Assembly (NCBI GenBank): GCA_028281925.1
Contig: JANQIX010000104.1
Span: 1-64,000 of the forward strand
DNA length: 64,000 bases
Direction of reading: 5' to 3'
Source of the DNA: Alphaproteobacteria bacterium
GTDB lineage: Bacteria; Pseudomonadota; Alphaproteobacteria; DSM-16000; Inquilinaceae
How positions within the stretch are numbered: position 1 is the stretch's first letter; every line of letters starts with the position of its first letter. Positions 58,219 through 64,000 of the stretch are shown piece after piece. Under the pieces are notes generated by a model. The model was not told the origin of the DNA. It searched no databases and saw nothing but the letters and a program-made list of their open reading frames with translations. Both the position numbers and the translations under genes were made by a program.

Positions 58219-59361
58219 ATGAGCAGTGAAGCACGGCGCGAGACTCCGCTCACGCGCGAAGACGTCAAAGAGCTGCTGGCCAATCCTTCCGTAGACACGC
58301 GTGCCGGGCTTGCCGGCAAGGTCGCGGTTCAGATGGAAGCCAGTGAGCTGACCGATGATTCCCGGCGGCTGGCGGAAGACATCATCCGCGTCATGGCCCA
58401 GGACGCATCGTCCATCGTCCGCGAGGCCCTGGCCAACAATCTTAAGACATCCCAGCATCTGCCGCATGATGTCGCCGTCGCGCTCGCACGCGACATCGAC
58501 ACCGTCGCCCTGCCTGTGCTGGAATTCTCGTCCGTCCTTAGTGACAGCGATCTGGTCGCGATCCTCGACCAGTCATCGGCCGGCAAGCAGACCGCCGTCG
58601 CGCGACGCGAGGGCCTGTCGGACGAGGTCGCCACCGCCCTGGTGGAAAAGGACAATCCAGAGGTTATCCGGGAACTGGTCGCCAACGAGTCCGCGCAGTT
58701 GAGCGAAAGTACGCTCAATCTTGTGGTCGATCGGTATGGCGAAGACGAAAGTGTGCACACGCCGCTGGTGAAGCGGTCGAAACTGCCGCTCACCGTCGCC
58801 GAAAAGCTGGTCGTCAAAGTCTCGGACGCCCTGAAGGACTATCTGGTCACCCATCACGAGCTGTCCTCAGATACGGCAACCGAGCTCGTCATGCAGGCTC
58901 GGGAGCGGGCAACCGTCAATCTCGTCGGCAACGAGACGGATATGGAATCGCTGGAAGAGCTGATCCTTCAGCTGCACAAGTCCGGCCGTCTGACGCCGTC
59001 CCTGGTTCTTCGCGCCATCTGCATGGGCGACATGCGTTTTACCGAACTGGCCTTCGCCACACTTGCCGACGTTCCGCTGCAGAATGCCCGGATGCTGCTG
59101 CACGACGCTGGGTCGCTGGGATTGCGGTCGCTCTACCGCAAGGCCGGATTGCCGGAAGGTCTGCTGACCGTCATGCGCGCAGCTCTGGACGTCGCACTGT
59201 CGACCGATGTCCGCGGCGCCGATTACGATCGCGAAAGTTTCAGCCGGACGGTCCTGGAACGGGTCCTGTCGGTGTGTGAGGATCTGAGGCAGGAAGACGC
59301 CGACTACCTGCTGCACAAGTTGGACGATCTGGCGCCAGCGGCTCTGCACGCGGCCCAGTAG
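58219..59361 (+). CDS. DUF2336 domain protein (380 aa)
   Basis: A HEAT-like all-helical protein with repeated units of the form LSDEVATALVEKDNPEVIRE and LANNLKTSQHLPHDVAVALA, typical of the alphaproteobacterial DUF2336 family. No signal peptide, membrane span or enzyme motif. The family is of unknown function and probably binds protein partners through its superhelix; some members are linked to signalling or the cell surface. ATG 58219 is preceded by a weak GACGAGACGAC. It converges with the enoyl-CoA hydratase gene 17 bases away. Confidence 0.82.
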   Translation: MSSEARRETPLTREDVKELLANPSVDTRAGLAGKVAVQMEASELTDDSRRLAEDIIRVMAQDASSIVREALANNLKTSQHLPHDVAVALARDIDTVALPVLEFSSVLSDSDLVAILDQSSAGKQTAVARREGLSDEVATALVEKDNPEVIRELVANESAQLSESTLNLVVDRYGEDESVHTPLVKRSKLPLTVAEKLVVKVSDALKDYLVTHHELSSDTATELVMQARERATVNLVGNETDMESLEELILQLHKSGRLTPSLVLRAICMGDMRFTELAFATLADVPLQNARMLLHDAGSLGLRSLYRKAGLPEGLLTVMRAALDVALSTDVRGADYDRESFSRTVLERVLSVCEDLRQEDADYLLHKLDDLAPAALHAAQ

Positions 59362-59378
59362 GCCGCCATGCCACCGAT

Positions 59379-60155
59379 TCAGCGGCCGGCGAAGGCTGGT
59401 CGCCGTTTCTCCAGGAACGCCCTGATCCCCTCGCGATAGTCGTCCGTCGCGAACGAAGCGTATGTCTCGGTCCGCTCTTCCGCGGTCAACGGCTCGCCGG
59501 TACCGAGTCGCCGGGCCAGGCTTCTGTGCGCCAGATGCACCAGCGGCGGTCCCTCTGTGATGGCCTCGGCCGCCTGCAAAGCCGTGTCGCCGACGGCGTC
59601 GTCCGCCACCACCTGAGTGACGATCCCCCAGATCTGCGCCTCTGCCGCGTCGATCAATCGTGCGCGCAGCACGAGGTCCAGCGACCGCGCACGCCCCACC
59701 GCCTCGAACAGCACAGAGAACTCCGGATACGGCATGGAGATCCCAAGGCGGCTTACCGGCGCGCCGAATCGCGCACCGGCACCGGCAATGCGGATATCGG
59801 CCAACAGCGCCAGCACCATCCCCGCCCCTGTGCACGGCCCGTCGATACCGGCAACCACCGGGATGGGGCATTCACCAACGGCCCGATAGGCCTCTTCCAT
59901 CGTGTGCCCGTATTCCTCGGCCTGCTTCGGATCGGCCCGTTGATGGACGAATTCCGCGATGTCCGCGCCGGTCGAGAATGCGCCACCGTTGCCCGTCAGC
60001 AGAACGCATCTCAGGTCGGGGTCAGCGGCGATGTCCGCAAAGCATCTGGTCAGTGCGTGCCACATCGGCCGATCGAAGGCGTTCTTGCGATCCGGCCTAT
60101 TCAACGTCACGCGGGCAATCGGCCCGGTCTTGTTAAGTGTTACACTGGTCGTCAT
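59379..60155 (-). CDS. Enoyl-CoA hydratase/isomerase family protein
   Basis: The crotonase fold of 258 residues shows LLTGNGGAFSTGADIAEFVH (oxyanion hole), GIDGPCTGAGMVLALLADIR (second oxyanion strand) and RFGAPVSRLGISMPYPEFSV. The C-terminal helix region ends with FLEKRRPAFAGR, the usual family tail. The catalytic Glu positions are not certain by eye: Glu of PYPEF is a candidate. It may hydrate enoyl-CoA in fatty or amino-acid degradation, or be an isomerase. ATG 60155 opens a standard N terminus. The gene stands alone, convergent with the DUF2336 gene. Confidence 0.9.
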   Translation of the reverse strand: MTTSVTLNKTGPIARVTLNRPDRKNAFDRPMWHALTRCFADIAADPDLRCVLLTGNGGAFSTGADIAEFVHQRADPKQAEEYGHTMEEAYRAVGECPIPVVAGIDGPCTGAGMVLALLADIRIAGAGARFGAPVSRLGISMPYPEFSVLFEAVGRARSLDLVLRARLIDAAEAQIWGIVTQVVADDAVGDTALQAAEAITEGPPLVHLAHRSLARRLGTGEPLTAEERTETYASFATDDYREGIRAFLEKRRPAFAGR

Positions 60156-60749
60156 CGGCCGCCACGGTGATGATCGGGAACCAACGAACCTGCCGGCCGG
60201 GCGCTGCCTCTATCCTCAGACAGTATCGGTGCCATTCGCCGGCAACGCGCCAGACCCGCGGGAGTTCAGTCCTTGTTTCATGACTCGCGTGGCGGCTCAA
60301 GTCCGGTGAGCCGCAGCGGACGGCATGGCAATCTTTAGTTCGTTTACTAATAGTCAATATCTCATCCGGCAAACTGCTCCATGGCAATCTCTAGGCGATC
60401 GCCCTCCACCGCAGTGGGGCAGATATCATTGCCGTCCTTAGTGCACCACAACCCTGTAAATGCCGCGGACCGGTCCGATCCGGCCCAGCGGCGCAACGTT
60501 GTCGGCTTCGCAGATGGGCGTCCGGCTTTAACTCAAACGAAGCGGATTGTCTCTATGCTAGCGGGAAGCCGGCGGCGGACACGCTTACCGAGCAGCTTCG
60601 GTCATTCGGACGTCAATGGGAGATGAAGGTCACTCGGAACAGATTGATCGGGATCGCACGTGAGATAGGCAGGTGCCGGTCCATGGATCCGGCACCGGGG
60701 CCAACCGCATCGGCGCGATGCAAAGCGGATACGAAGGCGCATTCAGAGC
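60156..60749. other. Intergenic region with AT-rich patch and direct repeat
   Basis: About 590 bases without a credible gene; short plus-strand frames starting at 60381 and 60673 have shadow-like composition. A locally AT-rich patch at 60330-60362 (TTAGTTCGTTTACTAATAGT) stands out from the GC-rich background and contains TTGACT on the minus strand. It is flanked by the 15-base repeat listed separately. Promoters of both the enoyl-CoA hydratase and the histidine kinase should lie here. Confidence 0.4.
60324..60394. repeat. Near-perfect 15-base direct repeat
   Basis: CATGGCAATCTTTAG (60324-60338) recurs as CATGGCAATCTCTAG (60380-60394) with one mismatch and a period of 56 bases. The AT-rich patch lies between the copies. 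It could be a pair of regulator sites or a duplication scar. Confidence 0.5.
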
Positions 60750-62810
60750 ATGGCGACCTGGGCTAACCTTTGTGAGCGGGTTATCGGCTTGGGCGATGGC
60801 GCAAGCCGGGCAGGCCGGAACGTGCCGCCACACCAGAAGCTGCGAGAGCCGGATCGGTTTCGGATGTTCTTCGACCAAGGGGACGAGATCCTCATGGTGG
60901 CGGACGTCGACACCGGATGCATCGCAGACGCTAACGACTATGCCTGCCGGCGGCTGGAAACCCGACGCGATGCGCTGCTGAACCGGCCGCTCACGGATAT
61001 AGATGGCCGCCTGTCGCTCGAATGTCTGGCGAGCGTCCCGGTAGAAGTGGGCGAACCGCAGCCGCGGTCGCTGAAGAGCTGGTTCCAGTCGGCCACCGGA
61101 AGGCGGTTTCCCGTCGATCTTACACTGCGATGCATGCTGCAGGGTGGCAGGCGCTTCGTCCTCGTCAGCGCACGGCCGTCGGCGGAAGACGCAAGGGACC
61201 GCCCGTCACAGTCCATCGGCGACCGACCATTCGGTGGCCCTCAGGCCGACGGCATGCCCATCCAGCTGATCATCGATCCTGAATCTTGCCGGATCGTCGA
61301 CGCCAATCCGGCAGCCGTTGCCTTCTACGGGCATCCTGAAGACCGGCTGCGCGGCCTGCATCTGGGCGACATCACCACCGGCGGGCACGACTATGTCGAT
61401 GACGAGATGGCTGTCGCGGCCGGCGGGAAGGAACACACCATCCACTGCGCGCAGCGCCTGGCCTCGGGCGAGCGCCGCGTGCTGAACATCCACTGCACGA
61501 CGTTCCGCTACGACGGGCGCGCCCTGGTGCATGCGATCGTCCACGATGCCGGTGAGGACGACGCTCTTGAGCGGCGCTTGCGATCGGCAGAGGCGGGAAT
61601 CGTCGCGTCGCTGGAGAACATCAGCGACGGTATTGCCCTCTGGGATGCGCAGGACCGCCTTGTCCTCTGGAACCGCAAATTCGGCGAGCTGGCGCCGGGA
61701 ACGGTCGAACTGAAACCCGGACTACCGTTCTCGCAGCTGATATCCGCCGTTCTGAACTGCACGACATGCCTTGCCCATGAAATCGACCGCGACAGCTGGA
61801 TCCAGCGCCTTGCCAAGACGCACGAAGTCGGCGGGACAATGCAGGCGCAACGTCCGAACGGTCAGTGGCTTCTGTTCAGTGAGCACCCGATCGCAGACGG
61901 TGGTGCGGTCAGCCTGCGCACGGACATCACCGAGCTGAAGACCCGGGAAAACGAGCTGATCGAAGCCAATTGCCGCATCGAGAGGCAGGCCAGCGACCTG
62001 ACGCGCCTGGCAAACGATCTGGAGAGCGAGATCATCGCGGCAACGCGTGCGCGACAACAGGCGGAGGTCGCCAACAAGGCGAAATCCACCTTCCTCGCGA
62101 CGATGAGCCATGAACTGCGCACACCGCTGAACGCCATTCTCGGCTTTTCCGAGATGCTGGTCACCGAGGATCTGGCGCCACGCAGTGTTGAGCAGGTGAC
62201 GGAATATGCCGGTTACATCCACGAAAGCGGCCGACTGCTGCTGGATATCATCAACGACATTCTCGACATCGCCAAAATCGAGACCGGCAAGTTCCCGATG
62301 GCGCCGGAACAGCTGGATGTCGAAGAAATCGTGCAGAACTGCCTCAGGCTGGTGACGACGGCCTCGGAGGAGAAGCGGCTCTGCGTGAACCTGGAGATGC
62401 CGGGCCAGCCCACGGTGCTGTATGCCGACAGACGGGCCTTCAAGCAGATCCTCTTCAACCTTCTGTCCAATGCGGTGAAGTTCACCCAGCCGAAGGGATC
62501 CATCACCGTCCGCATCCGTCCTCATCACCCCGATTGGGTCAAGCTGATGATCTTGGATACCGGTGTCGGGATTCCGAAAGACAGGATCGAATCGGTCCAG
62601 CGCCCATTCGAACGGATCGACAACTGCTACAGCGCCATGACCAGCGGTGCTGGGCTGGGTCTCGCCCTGGTGAAGGGGCTGGTGAACCTGCATGGCGGTC
62701 GAATGCTGATCGACAGCGAGGAAAACAAGGGCACGACGGTCACCGTCTACCTGCCGTCCAAGCCCCAGACCACGGGCGACATGGACATGATCGCCGGCCT
62801 GGCGTCCTGA
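60750..62810 (+). CDS. PAS-domain sensor histidine kinase
   Basis: The 686-residue protein has at least three PAS-like regions (about residues 40-130, 160-270 and 285-395; for example DPESCRIVDANPAAVAFYGH and ENISDGIALWDAQDRLVLWN), a linker coiled coil, and a full kinase core. The H box is ATMSHELRTPLNAILGFSEM (His near 453), the N box LFNLLSNAVKFTQPKG, the G1 box LDTGVGIPKD and the G2 box GAGLGLALVKGLVNLHGG. No membrane span, so a cytoplasmic sensor. No receiver domain or adjoining response regulator is present, so its partner is encoded elsewhere. The start is uncertain; the first PAS begins about 40 codons later. Confidence 0.9.
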   Translation: MATWANLCERVIGLGDGASRAGRNVPPHQKLREPDRFRMFFDQGDEILMVADVDTGCIADANDYACRRLETRRDALLNRPLTDIDGRLSLECLASVPVEVGEPQPRSLKSWFQSATGRRFPVDLTLRCMLQGGRRFVLVSARPSAEDARDRPSQSIGDRPFGGPQADGMPIQLIIDPESCRIVDANPAAVAFYGHPEDRLRGLHLGDITTGGHDYVDDEMAVAAGGKEHTIHCAQRLASGERRVLNIHCTTFRYDGRALVHAIVHDAGEDDALERRLRSAEAGIVASLENISDGIALWDAQDRLVLWNRKFGELAPGTVELKPGLPFSQLISAVLNCTTCLAHEIDRDSWIQRLAKTHEVGGTMQAQRPNGQWLLFSEHPIADGGAVSLRTDITELKTRENELIEANCRIERQASDLTRLANDLESEIIAATRARQQAEVANKAKSTFLATMSHELRTPLNAILGFSEMLVTEDLAPRSVEQVTEYAGYIHESGRLLLDIINDILDIAKIETGKFPMAPEQLDVEEIVQNCLRLVTTASEEKRLCVNLEMPGQPTVLYADRRAFKQILFNLLSNAVKFTQPKGSITVRIRPHHPDWVKLMILDTGVGIPKDRIESVQRPFERIDNCYSAMTSGAGLGLALVKGLVNLHGGRMLIDSEENKGTTVTVYLPSKPQTTGDMDMIAGLAS

Positions 62811-62843
62811 ACCGCCGCGCTGTCCCCCCAATAGGCGGAAGAT

Positions 62844-62871
62844 GGGTGCGGCCGGTTGCCTTGCCGCACCC
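62844..62871 (+). terminator. Perfect 9-bp hairpin between kinase and pyrE
   Basis: GGGTGCGGC (62844-62852) pairs with GCCGCACCC (62863-62871) around a 10-base loop. It lies 33 bases after the kinase stop and 55 bases before pyrE. No T tract follows, so it may be a terminator helped by Rho, a stabilising 3' end, or an attenuator-like element in the pyrE leader. Confidence 0.45.
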
Positions 62872-62926
62872 GCCGCCGTATGAAACCTGATCATCTTCGT
62901 CTGTCCTGGCCCAGGGGACTCGCCGC

Positions 62927-63628
62927 GTGTCGTCACCAAGCGCCGAACCGCATCGCACGCCTGACCACATCGCCGAGGCCACCGCTAGGATCCTCCTGGA
63001 AACCGAGGCGATTCATTTCAGCGTCGATCCGCCCTTCACTCTGACGTCCGGCCGCAAGAGCCCGGTCTACGTCGATTGCCGCCGGCTGATCTCGTTCCCG
63101 CGCGCCCGCAGCGCGCTGATGGACATGGCAATCAGGCTGTTGCAGGACCGCGCTGGTTTCGAAGGCTTCGATGCCGTGGCAGGGGGCGAGACGGCCGGCA
63201 TCCCCTACGCCGCCTGGATCGCCGAGCGGCTTGGCCTGCCGATGCTCTATGTCCGCAAACAACCCAAGGGTTTCGGCCGAAACGCACAGATCGAAGGCCT
63301 GCTGAAACCGGGCATGCGCGTGCTGCTGGTTGAAGACCTGATGACCGACGGCGGCTCCAAACTTGCCTTCATCCGCGCGCTCCGGGATGCCGAGGCGCAG
63401 GTGTCCCACTGCTTCGTCGTCTTCCGCTACGGCATCGCCACCGGACCCGATGACATCATGGACCGTGAGGGCGTTATGGTCAGCGCGCTGGCAACCTGGG
63501 CCGATGTCCTTTCCGTGGCGGAGACCGGCCATCGACTGCCGCCGGCCGTGCTGGACGCCGTCAGGGCATTCCTCGCGGACCCGGCTGCCTGGTCCGCGCA
63601 ACACGGTGGGGGCGACGCGACCCCCTGA
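62927..63628 (+). CDS. pyrE: Orotate phosphoribosyltransferase
   Basis: PyrE makes orotidine monophosphate from orotate and PRPP in pyrimidine synthesis. The 233-residue protein has TLTSGRKSPVYVDCRRLISF, then AGGETAGIPYAAWIAERLGL, then YVRKQPKGFGRNAQIEG (catalytic Lys loop), and the PRPP motif VLLVEDLMTDGGSKLAF. This is the alphaproteobacterial long form. The start is a GTG at 62927; the next Met lies far inside the conserved region. Confidence 0.95.
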   Translation: MSSPSAEPHRTPDHIAEATARILLETEAIHFSVDPPFTLTSGRKSPVYVDCRRLISFPRARSALMDMAIRLLQDRAGFEGFDAVAGGETAGIPYAAWIAERLGLPMLYVRKQPKGFGRNAQIEGLLKPGMRVLLVEDLMTDGGSKLAFIRALRDAEAQVSHCFVVFRYGIATGPDDIMDREGVMVSALATWADVLSVAETGHRLPPAVLDAVRAFLADPAAWSAQHGGGDATP

Positions 63629-63668
63629 TCGCATATCCAGGACACATGGCCACTAGAGCGTGATCGTT

Positions 63669-63687
63669 CGGGGTTGATACAATCCCG
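63669..63687. terminator. Short hairpin behind pyrE
   Basis: CGGGGTTG (63669-63676) and CAATCCCG (63680-63687) pair, with one G-T pair, around an ATA loop, about 40 bases after the pyrE stop. ATT follows but no long T tract. It may end the pyrE message before the solute-binding-protein gene. Confidence 0.4.
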
Positions 63688-63779
63688 ATTACGGATCGTG
63701 CCTTGTTGCCCGTCAGCCGGGCGCGGGTCGCGACTTCAACCACTGGATCGCCCGCCATCTGCCCAAAGGGTCCGCCTTC

Positions 63780-64000
63780 ATGCACCGTGCCCTCCCCGCC
63801 CTTGCCGTTTCGCTGACCCTGGGAATTGGCGCACCCGCCTTTGCTGCGGGCGGCGACGGAACGCTGACCATCGGCATCTCCCAGTTCCCCGCGACCCTGC
63901 ATCCCAGCATAGAGCCGTCGGTGGCGGCCACCTATGTCAGCAACATGGCGCGCCGTCCGCTCACCACCTACGATGCCGACTGGAACCTGATCTGCATGCT
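63780..64000 (+). CDS. Family-5 extracellular solute-binding protein, N-terminal fragment
   Basis: The gene runs off the right edge after 73 codons. A signal peptide (MHRALPALAVSLTLGIGAPA, cleaved near FAA-GG) is followed by GTLTIGISQFPATLHPSIEP, then VAATYVSNMARRPLTTYDAD. That is the entry segment of SBP_bac_5 proteins that bind peptides, nickel or other solutes for ABC importers. ATG 63780 gives the signal directly; no strong ribosome binding site is seen. Substrate cannot be told from this part. Confidence 0.85.
   Translation, partial: MHRALPALAVSLTLGIGAPAFAAGGDGTLTIGISQFPATLHPSIEPSVAATYVSNMARRPLTTYDADWNLICM

Noticed and set aside
60381..60981. Short plus-strand frames of 81 and 102 codons before the histidine kinase
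   Set aside because: Low-complexity Arg/Ser composition and overlap with the kinase frame; no ribosome binding site.

Overview
The window is GC-rich, gene-dense and looks like a chromosomal segment of a free-living alphaproteobacterium, most likely Rhodospirillales-like. The pointers are two bactofilins (one overlapping an M23 peptidase), rpoZ followed by a single bifunctional Rsh, a DUF2336 protein, a PAS_5-type PAS protein, an orphan FliN and a TAXI-type TRAP transporter. The lineage is inferred from gene content only. There is no insertion sequence, CRISPR array, phage module or rRNA. One tRNA gene, tRNA-Thr(TGT), is present at 1326-1401.

Layout. 1-4657: the first codons of a probable FAD oxidoreductase, exported and membrane proteins of unknown function, tRNA-Thr with its own promoter, a frameshifted DUF2189 remnant directly behind the tRNA, and a large signal-peptide/TM/coiled-coil protein. 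4692-12247: amino-acid and amine genes: a Tat-exported agmatine/peptidylarginine deiminase, a degenerate SDR, an alpha/beta-hydrolase-like protein, a DadA-like oxidase, a PAS protein, and a MocR regulator divergent from a threonine-dehydratase-like gene across repeated operator-like sequence. 12580-19671: an exported acetamidase/formamidase, a small rod-like flagellar protein, phytanoyl-CoA dioxygenase, a PflX-like radical SAM enzyme, ABM monooxygenase, iron alcohol dehydrogenase and lipoproteins. 19787-23804: an SxtJ-DUF5989-carbamoyltransferase cassette facing a TPR lipoprotein and an epimerase-like protein. 24210-34161: bactofilin, DUF2817 metallopeptidase, OmpA-fliN, a tandem CbbX-like AAA+ protein with a degenerate first ATPase, rsh-rpoZ with a clear sigma70-type promoter, a NYN protein and UdgB. 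34198-42779: smpB-dapA divergent from slt-HAD-threonine ammonia-lyase, then the bactofilin/M23 pair. 42810-46303: a CocE-fold protein lacking catalytic Ser and His, an AMI1-like amidase, and apt. 46421-53866: an MCE/Mla-type lipid ABC operon (E with fused STAS, F, D, auxiliary lipoprotein) that runs by overlap into a TAXI binding protein, then a class III aminotransferase. 52883-57226: TAXI binding protein, terminator-like hairpin, fused TRAP permease, universal stress protein. The end holds an unknown conserved-looking protein, DUF2336, enoyl-CoA hydratase, a PAS histidine kinase, pyrE and a truncated family-5 solute-binding protein.

Best candidates for something new: a TAXI binding protein coupled to an Mla operon that has no mlaC; a tandem CbbX-like protein whose first ATPase has lost Walker A, Walker B and pore-loop residues together; and several enzyme-fold proteins with missing catalytic residues (CocE, SDR, epimerase). 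The MocR operator and the SBP-permease hairpin are the clearest regulatory sites. All functions are read from motifs by eye; no database search was run.
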